DNA of 64,000 nt from Microstegium vimineum (GCA_022036555.1 CM039133.1:3971184-4035183); one strand, 5' to 3'; numbered from the stretch's first letter, positions 36,986-48,819 are shown. Notes: a model not told the origin generated them from the letters alone. Translations and numbers: made by a program.

Positions 36986-38060
36986 TTGGCTTTTGTGTGG
37001 ACACTCTATCTGCTCACTTTAGAAGTTTCAAACTGAGCAACAGTTTGTCTTGAGATGCCCTCGCGGTCGTCAGGCATGTGGCAAGCACATTCAGCAAGCA
37101 AACACTTTGTGTGTTGACTCTTGCATTGAGTATGCCGGTGTTGACGTGTGCATGTGCGTAGAAAATCCACTCCCCCACTCTCTGACCGACAGTCCGCAAG
37201 CACCTTGATCCACACATATTGCTGCCATGTCAGTATCACTGCCGCCAAAATCTTCTCCATGCCATGGCAAGATGACTCGCTAACTAATAACGGGAAGTCC
37301 ACTGGGGTGAAAACTTTCGACCATATTTGTCGAATATGTCTACTCGTTTTAATCTCCCACCTGCTTTGGCGTTTGGGTTGGAGATTCTGTCTGCTCACTA
37401 GCTTAGAAGTTTCAAACTGACCAATAGTTTGTCTTGAGATGCTCTTTCGATCGTCAGGCATGGCAAGCACGTTCATTCAGCTAGCAAAGCACGTGTGCTT
37501 GTGCGTAGAAAATCCACTCCCTCGCTCGCTGACCGACAGTGACATATTGTGTCATGCCTATACATTTTGTTTACATATTGTGCGTAGAAAGGGACAGCAC
37601 TTCAGTTCTTGCATATAGATTGTTTTCATCGAAAGAAGAATCTGTCTCACAATGACGTGGGTCCGTAGAGTTTTCTGCTCTTGAAAGCTACAAAATGCAG
37701 GTCAAATAAACGTGACCCGGTGTGGTGTTGAAAATTTGAAGTCAAACAATTTGGTAGTCCATGCATGTTTCTGCCGAGTCTTTATTTCTCCAAACGTGTG
37801 CTAACCCGTCTAGTTGAATCTCCACAAACATTTTGTTTCTGTTTTTCTCTCTCAAAAGTCTTGACCGAGTTCTATATATGGAGACAATGTTGCCAATGCC
37901 CGCGCGCCCTTTGTGATGACACGTATGGCCCAGTAGTCGAAGTCTTTATTTCTCCAAACGTGGGTTGACACTATTTGGCCTCTTGGCGTGTGGGAGACCA
38001 CGGGGCCACGTGAGCTTGAACAATTGACCTCAAGCCTCCTGTGCGTATTTAGCTAACCAC
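36986..38060 (+). repeat. Duplicated CPS-upstream sequence (two partial copies)
   Basis: Two partial copies (about 36986-37210 and 37340-38060) match the DNA just upstream of the CPS remnant at about 55125-55790, in the same orientation. Shared landmarks are GTTTGTCTTGAGATGC, GTCAGGCATG, GCGTAGAAAATCCACTC, GACCGACAGTGAC, GAGTTTTCTGCTC, CTACAAAATGCAGGT, AATTTGGTAGTCCATGCATG and GAACAATTGACCTCAAGC. There is no gene in it. It is probably the trace of a further, lost CPS copy or of a segmental duplication within the cluster. Confidence 0.82.
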
Positions 38061-38102
38061 TCCAATTAGATTATGGAGAGTTAAACCATCTCAAGTTTGA
38101 CT

Positions 38103-38327
38103 GAATTTATAGAGAAAATTATAAACATTTATAATGTTAAATTTGTATACCATGGAATTATAATGATGAAAAATCTAATAATACTTAGCCGACGTCTTTA
38201 TATTATTTTTTTTTGAATTTGTAGAGAAAATTATAAACATGTATAATATCAAATTTGTATACATTGAAAATATAATGATGAAAAATCTAATGATACTTAG
38301 TCGACATCTTTATATTATATTTTAAAA
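38103..38327. repeat. Tandem duplication, period about 112 bp
   Basis: Two units start GAATTTATAGAGAAAATTAT (38103) and GAATTTGTAGAGAAAATTAT (38215) and share the ends TACTTAGCCGACGTCTTTAT and TACTTAGTCGACATCTTTAT. The sequence resembles the interior of a Stowaway-type MITE. Confidence 0.7.
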
Positions 38328-38345
38328 AATTTCAACGGGGACAAG

Positions 38346-39110
38346 CACTGGTACAAAAAACATTTCTACAAGCGGTTCGAAACGCATTTGTACATGCGTT
38401 TTTCGAACCGTCTGCCCTAAAAACTAATCTCCTATAGAAATGGCTGTCCAGAAATCGGGTTTTGAAAATCGCCATCGCGCTAGCGGTGATTCGTTCACAA
38501 AACCTAAGCCTCGCATGTTAACTCGTCGACCACTCCACCCATATGTCACTTGTGTCCACATTCCGTTTTAGTTTCTCATATTCTATACTGAATCGAGTGT
38601 AAATTGATTGTTTGAGCCACTAAATGAATTAAAATGAAAAAATTGTATGCCACAAAGTTTCATAACTTTTCGAGATCTACAACTTTTATTTAGGAAGTTT
38701 TTCCATCCGAGATCGTTTACAAAAATTTGAATTTCAAATTTGATAAATTTGAACGTAGTTTTGGATGACAAGATGATTTCAAACGAAAACGCTGTAAACG
38801 ACAAAGTTTTATAACTTTTCGAGATCTACAACTTTTATGTAGGAAGTTTTTCCATCCGAGGTCGTTTACAAAAATAAAAAAAAATCAATGTCCAATTATT
38901 TCTACCAACGGATTTCTTAAGGGATTTCTACATGCGGTTTTCTTAAGGAACCGCCTGTAGAAATCAAGTAAGAAAACCGCCTGTAAAAATTGGTTTCTAT
39001 AGGCGGTTCAAGAGTCGAGCCCGACGTTTTATTTTCATAGGCGTTTGGTAACAGAAACCGCCTGTAAAAATTTTGGCCCGCCACCGCCGTAGAGTTTTTT
39101 TCTACTAGTG
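38346..39110. mobile_element. Non-autonomous CACTA element (765 bp)
   Basis: The left end reads CACTGGTACAAAAAACATTTC and the right end, on the other strand, CACTAGTAGAAAAAAACTC. Both sides carry the 3-bp duplication AAG (38343-38345 and 39111-39113). Subterminal motifs such as CTACAGGCGGTT recur in both orientations. The interior has a duplicated block beginning ATAACTTTTCGAGATCTACA (about 38670 and 38810). No coding sequence is present. Confidence 0.85.
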
Positions 39111-39269
39111 AAGTCATCACATGATTCTTCTTTCCTGATTACAGAGGGTGTTACATGGAGTTTTGGTAGTGAAAGGAGGAGAGAGGGGGGGGGGGGGGGG
39201 AGATGGGGTCTATACTTGATTACAGATTACATAGGTTCAGTGTTCACCGACATGTCAAGAACTTTGGTC

Positions 39270-39785
39270 CACTCATCTATGAATCTTTTGCGTTTGTTGG
39301 GCATTCTTGGTCTCAAGAGATTTGCCTCTGCTCCTCTCTAAAGACAAAGACATTCATTCTTTTCCAGATCTGCCAACAACACAAGGTCACAAACGCGTTA
39401 TATTGACCTGTCTTCAGGAATGCCTCCGATCCTCTGAATGGTGTGCCAATTGGTACATCGAAGGTTGGTGCATTGATGTAGTCCAATTTTGGACCAAAAT
39501 TGGACAGCTTTGGGGCACACTGAAAGATTATGTGGTCTGTTGTCTCCACATATGTTGCAGGCTGTAGAGTCTACAGTCTTATTACGAAATAAATTTGACC
39601 GACATTGAATTTTTCCTTTTGAGTAGCAGCCAAAAGAACATCTGGACTCGAGGTGGAGCATCGTTCTTCCATATGAAGGAGGATACAGGATCGTGTTCCT
39701 GACCTTTAGCCTTGAGTAAGCAGTAGCGATAATGCATGGTAGAAGTGTCAAGTTTATCCCAGGTGCACGTGTGGCTGAAAACCAA
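39270..39785 (-). pseudogene. LINE reverse-transcriptase C-terminal zinc-binding region (fragment)
   Basis: Minus-strand pieces in three frames give SSFIWKNDAPPRVQMFFWLL, then ACNICGDNRPHNLSVCP and AVQFWSKIG, then AFVTLCCWQIWKRMNVFVFR. This order matches the zf-RVT region at the C-terminus of plant non-LTR retrotransposon polyproteins. Frameshifts and stops separate the pieces. The rest of the element is missing. Confidence 0.75.
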
Positions 39786-39799
39786 GAGCCTTATATCTG

Positions 39800-40027
39800 A
39801 TCGGTCTGATAATTGTGTCTGTACGTTGGAGGATAGTATTTAGCTGCTGGAGTTCATGTTGTGCTTGGCTTGAAATGTTTGGTCAAACTTAAAATGTTCT
39901 GACAAGATTCTTGAAATGATTTAAATTTAGGATTGAGGGAGTAAAATAAGTATGAACATATATCTATGTATACTTGTATATTTATACTACCTAGTTAGTC
40001 TATGATCATATAGTTTATAGTTTATCA
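39800..40027. other. Short spacer with Stowaway-like end
   Basis: The stretch 39870-39945 ends GATTGAGGGAGTA, the typical outer sequence of Stowaway MITEs, without a matching partner. Nothing else is recognised. Confidence 0.4.
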
Positions 40028-40262
40028 TCGGTTCCTTGGTCCTGCTGCTCTTTTGGTCGTCCAAACGGCCTCCCTCGCTCATCACCATATAGTTTCCCAT
40101 GTTATACATAAGACATAGCATTCTTGACCTCGGAATACCCGCATCCTGCTCCATCTATACCTTTTCTAATTTAGAAAAAAAAAAACAAAGCAGTGGCATC
40201 TCGTTCTTTAGGTGTGGTTTACCTCCATCACACTCCAGTACTGTTCATTTAACTAAAATGAT
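40028..40262 (+). pseudogene. KSL promoter and 5'-end relic
   Basis: This segment is a decayed copy of the DNA around the start of the KSL gene at 41350. Shared blocks are TCCTGCTGCTCTTTTGG, CCCGCATCCTGCTCC, CCTTTTCTAATTTAGAA and TTTAGGTGTGGTTTACCTCC, the last being the coding sequence for FRCGLPP just after the start. The ATG of the intact gene is replaced (TCTCGTTCTTTAGG instead of a readable start), and homology ends within the first 20 codons. It shows that the KSL family had at least one more member or a partial duplication here. Confidence 0.8.
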
Positions 40263-41240
40263 TTATATTCTCAACATTTAACTAAAACCTTGTCCAAAAT
40301 GACTTCTTTTATAATATAATATATATACTCCCTTCATACCTATAAAGAAAGTCGTTTATATCACATTTATCAAATGAATATATAGCACGCAACATGGGAG
40401 TAGGTTTCAACAATTTTAGATGTTCGCTAGCGTCTAAGATCTCTCTTGGACCTCATGACCATCGGGTAGGAATTCAATGTGGGAAAAGCCACCACACCGA
40501 GTCCCATCAGCGGAGTCCAGAATGCACTGTTCTGATGGAGAATGTGTAGAACTGCAGAGAATATATATGACGACGCCTCCAGCGTGGGAATGGCGCCTGT
40601 AGGTGTCACCGTCTCGTCTGGCGTCGATATCTAGCCTTAATTCCATGGCCTTCTCAGTGAAGGAGATGCAGAGGGATGATGGAGATGACGTGCAACCCAC
40701 TGCGACCTTCTTAACACTGGTATCTGGCCAGGTCTCATATAGCCAATGGCTATTATTGGTCCTGCCAATCGATTTCAGGAGATTTATGATTTTTATTTCT
40801 AACACGTCGTGGTGGTGAATGTCTATGGCAATCTATAGGATTATATTTTTTTGAGGTTAAACAGGAAGTAACGCTCCCTACTGAGAGCTTCATACAACTC
40901 CTTTTTCGAGACAAAGGAAGAAACAAAGAATATTTAAAGTATTACACATCGTCTCCAGGATTATAAGACTGACAATGCAAATCTGTCCAGAGGTTTGCGA
41001 GAACGACGTAGTCATCATTGTTCGCCACGCTGGGTCCTGCTGCTCTTTTGGGCCTTTTCTAGAAACTGAAATCCACTTGAATCACTGACTTTTATCATGT
41101 GGAAAATTCACAGAGATATTATTTGAATACCAATTTAGTTATTTAGTGAGAGATGTTTCTATCTACGGGTATGCCTTCCTCTTACTTTTCAAATTAGTTA
41201 GGCTTTGGTCGTACTCCGCGCGGCCTCCTCATCACCTTAT
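40263..41240. other. Spacer upstream of KSL1
   Basis: A minus-strand open frame at 40805-40434 (123 codons) has no family resemblance that I recognise, and I do not call it a gene. A Stowaway-like end (TACTCCCTTCATACC) lies at about 40328. The proximal part from about 41030 matches the relic at 40.03 kb. Confidence 0.4.
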
Positions 41241-41252
41241 AGTTGCCCAAGT

Positions 41253-41262
41253 TCTATATAAG
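41253..41262 (+). promoter_or_regulatory. Putative TATA box of KSL1
   Basis: TCTATATAAG lies about 90 bp before the KSL1 start codon, in sequence also found (as GTTATACATAAG, altered) in the 40.03-kb relic. Position and sequence fit a core promoter with transcription starting near 41290. Confidence 0.6.
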
Positions 41263-41349
41263 ACCAAGCTTGTCAATTAGCATCTAAACACCCGCATCCT
41301 GCTCCTTACCTTTTCTAATTTAGAAGAAAGAAACAGAAAAAGCTGTTGC

Positions 41350-42548
41350 ATGGCGTCGTTTAGGTGTGGTTTACCTCCTCCATCACACTTTGGTCTCCAA
41401 TACTCCAGTAGTATTGTTCGTCGACCTGGAGCTGGAGTAGTCCGGGGACTGCCGCTTGCCGTCGAGCCGTCTCACAAGTCGGAGCTACTATTGCAACCAC
41501 GAGCCCCACCACGCACAAAGCTACTGGAGGAGCTGACGAAGGAGAAGACCATCAGGGAGAAGCTCCTGAACCCAGAACTCCCGTCGCCGTCGTCGTACGA
41601 CACGGCATGGGTTGCCATGGTGCCAGCGCGGGGTTGCCCTGACGCGTCCCGGTTCCCGCAGTGCGTGGACTGGATCTTGCAGAACCAGCGCGTCGACGGC
41701 TCTTGGGGGCTGGACGACAGCCCTCCTTCGGCATCGCTAGTGAAGGACGCGCTGTCGTCTACGTTGGCGTGCGTGCTGGCGCTCAAGACATGGGGCGTCG
41801 GCGAGGAGCACGTCGGGAGAGGGCTCCACTTCATCGGCCACAACTACTTGTCCTCCTCTGTGGCGGACCACGACGAGCCGGTAGGGTTCAACGTCATCTT
41901 CCCCGGGATGCTTGAACGTTGCCTGGGAATGGGGCTTGATATGCCTCTTACCCCGGCAGACGTTGAAGGCATCTTCAGGCTGCGTGACAAGGAGCTACAA
42001 AGGTGAATTGAACATTCATTTCTGTATGTACTAGTACTACTTCGATTAGACTCGGCTCTCTGTGTTTGATCTCATTGTCAACGTGTACAGCTCGGCGGCT
42101 GGAAGCAAAGCCTTCAAGGCCTACATAGCAGAAGGTTTGGGGAGCTGGGATAAGGCGACGATGGCGTTCCAGAGAAAGAACGGGTCCTTGTTCAACTCAC
42201 CAGCAACAACGGCCGCAGCTGCCATCCACACCTACGACAGGGGAGCAGTTAAATATTTAGATTCACTTGTCAGCTTGTTCGGCAGCTCAGGTTGGACAAT
42301 TATTGGAGACACGTACTCTAGCTAGCTAGTTCTGGACTGCTGCTATAAGCAACATGTTCATTTTTTATTTATTTTTTGCAGTCCCAACAGCGTATGCAGG
42401 GAACTTACTCACCCAGCTTCGAATGGTAGATGCTTTAGAAAAGACTGGGATCTCTCGCAGCTTTTCCAGTGAGATAAACAGTATACTTGATATGACATAT
42501 GCGTATGTGATATAGCTGACCAAGAAAACAACCGGCTTTATTTTGTGT

Positions 42549-42614
<66 letters not shown>

Positions 42615-43796
42615 TAGTTCTTGATAACTGTAATTAATCTGCAGGTCCTGGCTGGCCAATGACGAGGAGATAATGCTGGACTTGACCACGTGTGCAATGG
42701 CATTCCGTCTCCTGCGTATGCACGGATATGACGTCTCCTCCGGTAAGCGTCTCAATTAATACAAGGATTGTTTTAGGTCAAATGAATCGACATCCAGATT
42801 CGATGTGCTGTAATGTCATGTGTGTGCAGACGGATTGGCCCAGTTCAGGGAGGAATCCAGTTTTCATGATTCAATACAAGGGAGTCTAAATGATATAGGG
42901 TCGCTGCTGGAGCTTCACAAAGCTTCCCATGTTCAGATCATGCAAGATGAGATGATCCTAGAAAACATTGGGTCCTGGTCAGCTAAACTCCTGAAGCAAC
43001 AACTCGGTGCAAAGAAGATATCAAGAACCACAGACCCCGCTGAGGTACTTTAGCTACTAACAATTAATTTTCTTTGTTAATATATATATATATTTATGTA
43101 CTAATAAGCAGTATATAATTTCTAGGTGGAGCATGTGCTCCAACATCCCTTCTACGCCACCTTAGACCGGCTGGAGCACCGGAGGAACATAGAAAATTTC
43201 AAGACAGTGGGCGTTCAGATGCTTAAATCAGCATACCGGTGAGGTCCTTGTCTTCCTCTGTATACCAAGAAAATTTCTACTCCGGCTGAGTACTTTTATT
43301 AGAATCTTATAAACCATGGATCCATCGGAACAGAGCCAGTTCCCCATATGAGGAAATTATATCACTGGCTGCTGCAGATTTCCAACTCTCCCAGACTGTA
43401 TACCAAGAAGAGCTTCAGTACCTAGAGAGGTCAGGTCCATATCTGAATCATTAATTGCCTTGTTCTGAAATAATCGATTCAACTAATATAATGTAAATAT
43501 ATAACAAAACTAATATTTTCTACGTACTCTTTGACATATATCAATAGCTTGGTGAAAGAGTTGAGACTGGACGAGCTGGAGTTCGCCAGAGTATTGCCAC
43601 TGACCTGCTTTTTCCCTAGTGCTGCCATCCTGTTCCCCTGTGAACTATCTGAGGCTCGCTTCACATTCAGCATGAACAGCATCTTGGTGACGGCAGTTGA
43701 TGACCTGTTTGACTTTGCCGGGTCAATGGAAGAGCTGGAGAACATGGTCAAGCTGATTGAAATGTGCTGCAACTGCAATAGATACCCTTCAAAACT

Positions 43797-43851
<55 letters not shown>

Positions 43852-44745
43852 TCAGCAATTCCACTTTCTCATCGAGTTCTGATATCCGTGGGCATGCAGG
43901 TGGGACGCCCATGACCAAGTTGGCTTCTCCTCTGAGCGCGTGGAAATTGTGTTCCGTGCTGTTTACGACATTAACAAGCAGGTGGCAGAGAAGGCTGCTG
44001 CGATTCAGAACCGCAGCAGCGTCATCAACCATTTTGCCGAGCTGGTAAGTCGTCGTCTCTGTCAGTCTGTGTGTGTACAGATCCATCAACCTTTAATTCT
44101 GGTTAGTCGTCTGTTTCTGGATCCATCTTGTATTGCATTGCAATGTAGTGGGCGGACATGCTGAGGGCGATGATGGCTGAAGGCATCCGCGCCAGGACAG
44201 GGCACATTCCTTCCTTGGAAGAATACATGCCGGCTGCGGAGATTACTATTGGGCTAGGCCCTATCATCCTCATGGCACTCTACTTCTTGGGGCCAGAGCT
44301 TCCGGAGGATGTGATCAGGTGCCACGAGTACAAGGAGATGTTCCGGCACTTGAATATCTGCAGCCGTTTCCTGAACGACCTCCAGACGTACGAGAGGGAG
44401 ATGAAACAAGGGAAGGCCAACAGTGTGCTGCTGCTAGCTCCCCAGCTGGGCGGCTCCATGGAGGCTGCCAAGATGGAGTTGAAGAGCGCCATTGAGGCCT
44501 CCAGGATACAGCTTCTGAGGTTGGTGCTGAGAAAAGATAGCGCGGTACCCTGGCCGTGCAGGCAGCTTTTCTGGAATATGTACAAGGTGCTCCACCACTT
44601 CTATGTCAAGGTGGACGCAGTTTCGAATGTCAAGGAGATAATGCAAGCGGGGAACGCGGTGGTGCACGACCCGCTGTGGGTGCCAGAGAAGAAGAAGACG
44701 ACGTCGACGACGACGGACTCCCCAGCAGCCACGTCCAGCACATAA
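41350..44745 (+). CDS. KSL: Kaurene-synthase-like class I diterpene synthase (intact)
   Basis: Ten exons join in frame: 41350-42002, 42091-42290, 42382-42502, 42645-42742, 42830-43044, 43126-43238, 43334-43429, 43548-43763, 43900-44044 and 44149-44745, all with GT-AG borders. They give 817 residues, the normal length for a KS-like enzyme. The basic, Ser/Arg-containing N-terminus is a likely plastid transit peptide. SSYDTAWVAMVP (81-92) belongs to the N-terminal helical domain. The class II DXDD is absent (LDLTTCAMAFR at 336-346 instead). The class I site has DDLFD (550-554) and NDLQTYERE (695-703) for Mg-diphosphate binding, with Ile in GPIIL (656-660). Such enzymes ionise and cyclise copalyl diphosphate to a diterpene hydrocarbon in plastids. 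The substrate stereochemistry and product cannot be read from sequence. The gene lies in a cluster with a P450, a CPS remnant and a second KSL. Intron 3 holds an AT/TG microsatellite and intron 8 an AT tract. Confidence 0.93.
42549..42614. repeat. (AT)n(TG)n microsatellite in KSL1 intron 3
   Basis: About nine AT units pass directly into about 23 TG units. It is intronic and likely to be length-polymorphic. Confidence 0.95.
43799..43848. repeat. (AT)n microsatellite in KSL1 intron 8
   Basis: About 25 AT units lie between the donor at 43764 and the acceptor at 43899. The same intron in KSL2 lacks this tract, so it expanded after the two copies diverged. Confidence 0.95.
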
Positions 44746-46218
44746 GTTCAGCCATCATGCATTGTGCAATTTGTGGCGGACCTAGGATTTTAGCACTTGC
44801 AATCTGTCTCAGCTCAGGATAGCAAGCACCGTACTTACCAGCTGGTAGCATCCTCTGTACTTGCTATCCTGAGTTGAGGCGGATTCCAAGTGCACAAACT
44901 AATTGGCGGTTATGCGAACTATTGAGTTCCACTTTACGACACACTAGTAGATATAAAATAAGGAAAGTCGCCACACCATCTTCACCGCACCTCGCTATCT
45001 TCCTCCTATGTACGGTATGAAGTAATTAAACTCAATCCCTTATAGTATTATTATATATGCACCATCTTCAACATTTGAACCGAAACAACAACTTGCATAT
45101 CTCCATATATATGTATGTCTCCTTAAGATTGTTGGAGGCAATAATGTTTTAGAATTACTATTGGTACGGTAGGTGGCGTGGGTAACTTATTACATCACAA
45201 GAGTACGTCTTGCACGCCTCTTCAAATTCATGATCCCACCAGTCGAGCTTGGATATGTAGGTGGATTAAGAGGTTGACAGAGGAAATCAACAACACTGAA
45301 ATCTGAAGGTGACAAGTGAGGGTTTGTTTTTGTGGCATTCATCAATAGCCCCATTATATTGGGTGATGGGCTATTGAGTCATGGTGAGGTAGCAAATTGG
45401 GTGATGGCGCTACTCTTGAAGGGGAGCGCCTCAATCGATTAAGCCCAAGGGTCGGTTCCACGTTGGGACAACACGTGAATTGAGGAACCATATATCATCT
45501 AGTGACATGAGTTACTTGAACAACCGAGACTTTTCAAGATGAAGCACGGCAGTCACCATATGAAACGGCAACTTTGTCAGACCAAATAAAAACCATGCAT
45601 CTTATGGGTCTGTGTTTGGTACAAAGCTGGTTTTCCTCTCTCATAAAAACATGAAGTGAGATGAAGCTAAAAAAAGTAGCTTATCTCAGCTCTCTCTCCC
45701 CCATTTTTCTATCATAACCATACATAAAGATGTTGGTGAAGCTGTTTTGTCAAACAATTTTTACAAAATAGCTGAGCTACACCTAGAGAGTTACTCACTA
45801 AGCTATTTTCTAAAAAAATAGCTTAACTAGTGAAGTTGAGTTGTGCCAAATAGGCCCTCTATGTATCATTATTAGCGATGCAACAACAAAATATGCCATA
45901 TTATATCAACACTAGCAGTGGCCATGAGTGCGGCACACACGTGTCTACGTTTACATGTTCACATACTTGGACGTGTGATTATTAAAACCAAGAGACCCCT
46001 ACACGTGTGATTTTAAAATAACTTTTTATTGATTTATTCGTCAAGGGCAATATTGTTATTACGCACGGTCTACAGACAGAATCATTGTAACACCTCTGGT
46101 GTTTAATTACTAAAAATGCCATGTCATCATAAGCACATGCATAGCATCATTCAAATGCTTGATCACCTGTTCTTGCATCCAACTAAAATAAGTTTATTTG
46201 AATGTGCTTTTCATAGCT
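44746..46218. other. KSL1 3' flank and intergenic DNA
   Basis: No gene is seen. The sequence immediately after the stop is presumably the 3' UTR; ATAATGTTTTAGAATTAC and AT-rich motifs could serve polyadenylation, but no signal is decisive. A MITE lies at 45606-45857. Confidence 0.4.
45606..45857. mobile_element. hAT-like MITE (252 bp)
   Basis: The ends GGGTCTGTGTTTGGTACAA and TTGTGCCAAATAGGCCC are imperfect inverted repeats of the GGGCCTGTTTGGCACAA type. The body has the paired AGCTATTTT / AAAATAGCT motifs. No exact flanking duplication was found. Confidence 0.65.
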
Positions 46219-46240
46219 CACTACTACATAACACACCTTT

Positions 46241-46753
46241 CACTACCAGAAAACTGAGATTTCGTGAGAGTGAAAAAAACGTCATGAAATATGGTTTTAC
46301 CCTCATGAAAACGATTCGTGAGAGCCAACCGTCACGCATGAGCACTCATGGTATTGAAGCCAGGGAAACTCAATTTTCATGAGAGTTAACACTCACGATT
46401 TATTTTCATGGCGGGTGATCCTGACGGTAACCTCCATGAAAAAGCTAGCGTCGCCAGGTTGATGTGGTGTTTCTTTGGCGATATTACATGAGAGTCAACC
46501 GTCATGAAATTAATTCGTGAGATAATCAAAACTCCCATGAAAATAGTATTTCATGAGAGGGGGTCAACCGTCATGAAATTAATTCGTGAGGTAATCAAAA
46601 CTCCCACGAAAATAGTATTTCGTGAGAGGAGTCAACAGTCATGAAATTTATTCATGAGGTTTTCAAAACTCATGAAAATACTATTTCGTGACAGGGACAT
46701 CACCATGAAAAAATGGTTAAACTGTCATGAAATACATGGTCCACATCCCAAAT

Positions 46754-46811
<58 letters not shown>

Positions 46812-47020
46812 GTTCATCCAACACAAATGCAATCGAATTCCAATGCATGTATATATTCAGCTTATTTGAGTTCAAACATATTACAGTGTCCAACCATTAC
46901 ATTGAAATGCCATACTATCTCATAGTAGCCAACTAACATAAGCCCAACACATGCATAGCTCTGAGTTCTTAGTACAACACCAAGGATTGTTGGTTAGCAA
47001 AATAAGCCTAGCATCCACTA
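46241..47020 (+). mobile_element. Nested CACTA-type insertion (about 780 bp, right end degenerate)
   Basis: It starts CACTACCAGAAAACTGAG and carries many direct and inverted GTCATGAAAT / TTCGTGAGAG subterminal repeats up to about 46735. A CA/TA microsatellite (46755-46812) follows. The right end, near the CACTAG at 47016, does not form a proper inverted terminus, so that end is probably eroded. TTT on both sides may be the remains of its target duplication. Confidence 0.65.
46755..46812. repeat. (CA)n(TA)n microsatellite
   Basis: About 19 CA units followed by about nine TA units inside the nested insertion. Confidence 0.95.
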
Positions 47021-47970
47021 GTTTCAAAAATCAGCTTTAGCCTCGGTGGAATTTGCGCCGGGGCTAAAGGTACCTTTAATCCCGGTTGGTAACAACAACC
47101 GGGACTAAAAGTCCCCTCCCAACGGCTCGTTGGTCAGACATTGTCAAGGGGGGACTTTTAGTCCCGGTTGGTGTTACCAACCGGGGCTAAAGGGGACCTT
47201 TAGCCCCGGTTGGTATTACCAACCGGGGTTAAACCTTTAGCACCGGTTTTAGGGACAAACCGAGGCTAATTCTCGGCCTTTAGTCCCGGCTGGTTCTATG
47301 GACCGGGACTAAAGGCCCCCCCCCCCCTATTTGAACTCTCTTCCTCCCCCTGCCCGAGCCCGAGAGCTCATTTCTTCCTCTCTCTGTTCTTGCTCTTGTT
47401 CTTGGTGTTCTTCATTGTTCTTCATCACCTCTTCGGTCATTGCTTTATTTGATCACTTCTACACCTCCATCGACTCGTTGAAAGGTTACTATCTTCAACC
47501 TCTCATGTTTTAGCGGCAACATATATTGTTTCTTGTTCTATATGCATGTGATTTTTCTTTATGATTTTCTCTTTTTTTTGCCATTTTAAGTTTCATTCAC
47601 ATGATATTGTTTGAATATTTTGAACAAGGCAACTAAAATTAGTATTCTAAGTATACACCTTTCATTTCTAGGGTATTATATGTTCCACATTTTAAGATTA
47701 GTTTAGCTTAGTTTGAGAAATATAGATTCTTATTAGGATATTATTAAATGATGAATTTATGGTGGATTGTTCTTGATTTATATATATGCCACTTGAGCTC
47801 AAAATAAGTATATATTTAGATGAAGAAGGTAGCTACCTAGAATACTTTAGTTGTATATATGGCACATTTGATGATTTTAGAGAAATGTAAATTTTAGTTG
47901 TTTTATTTTCTTTGTTTAGAATATAAGGAATTTATAATATCTAGTTTGAAAAATGAGTATAGAGAGTAGA

Positions 47971-48474
47971 TGACAACTGCTTCGGGACACTCGGCCTCTG
48001 ATCGGGCTCCAAAGCGACTAAGGCCAGACCTCCCTCTCATTACCTGTGGCAAGTGTATGCAAAAGATTACCGAGTGGGGAAGTCGGGTCCCAACAACGGT
48101 CGAATCTTCTATAAGTGTCCAGATCATAATGTGAGTTATATATTTTGTCACATTTGATGGTTATGGTTAATTTGTACCTATATTTCCTGATGATTTTGAT
48201 TAAAGTGTTGATTTTTTTTCTATTTTCAGTGGGATGGCACTGGATGGCGCGGCTGGTACTGGGAGGATGAGTATGTTACAAACGTCGCGAAGGCTACGAA
48301 GGCTGATGAGGCAGTGAGCCAGCTCAAGAAGTTTGTCGATGTTGAGCAGACGAATGATGATTTATCTACTTTAGTTGGGATTGGTCGGGAGATCATTATT
48401 CTACTGAAGTGCATTTTAGGTTTTTTATGTATAGTGCTAGTGGTCTTAGCATACGCTATGTCGAGGCTTTCATA
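47971..48474 (+). pseudogene. GRF zinc-finger/membrane protein, broken copy (element C)
   Basis: Homologous to the intact copies at 7672-8189 and 36034-35517. A 10-nt deletion in the first exon (CAAAAGATTACCGAGTGG, lacking the codons for TVKE) shifts the frame before the GQIFYKCPD block. The second exon from about 48229 still encodes WDGTGWRGWYWEDEY, with one zinc-finger Cys changed to Trp, and the hydrophobic tail. It is not functional. Confidence 0.75.
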
Positions 48475-48615
48475 GAGCATACATTAGTATTTGTATGACG
48501 CGGAAATGACACATGATGATGTTCCATCTCGATCATGTTATTTTAATGTAGACGACCTTTCGTTCGGTATTTTATAATTTCATTTTTTGACCAAAATGAG
48601 AAATTTAATTATGTT

Positions 48616-48819
48616 TTGGGTCATATAATGCAGACGATGAAACGCGATTGGATGTACAATGTTGATCGCCGCTCCAAAGAGTTCTTTGATAGCGTGCATG
48701 ATTTCTTAAGAGCGGCTGAGGCAAACAAACGGGATGCTAATTTCATCTGTTGTTCATGCACCTTGTGCAAGAATTTGAAGGAATATTTGTGTCTTATTAA
48801 GTCAAGTAACAATGGATAA
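48616..48819 (+). pseudogene. Transposase-associated domain fragment (element C)
   Basis: The frame encodes MKRDWMYNVDRRS and CTLCKNLKEY and then runs, at about 48788, into sequence that corresponds to the 3' end of the family (TTAAGTCAAGTAACAATGG). The remaining transposon genes are deleted. Confidence 0.78.

Noticed and set aside
40434..40805. Minus-strand 123-codon frame as a possible gene
   Set aside because: No recognised domain, no splice continuation and no support from neighbours; left as unassigned.
41472..41915. Other-frame ORFs over KSL1 exon 1
   Set aside because: Shadow frames in a GC-rich exon whose real frame shows conserved diterpene synthase motifs and splices correctly.
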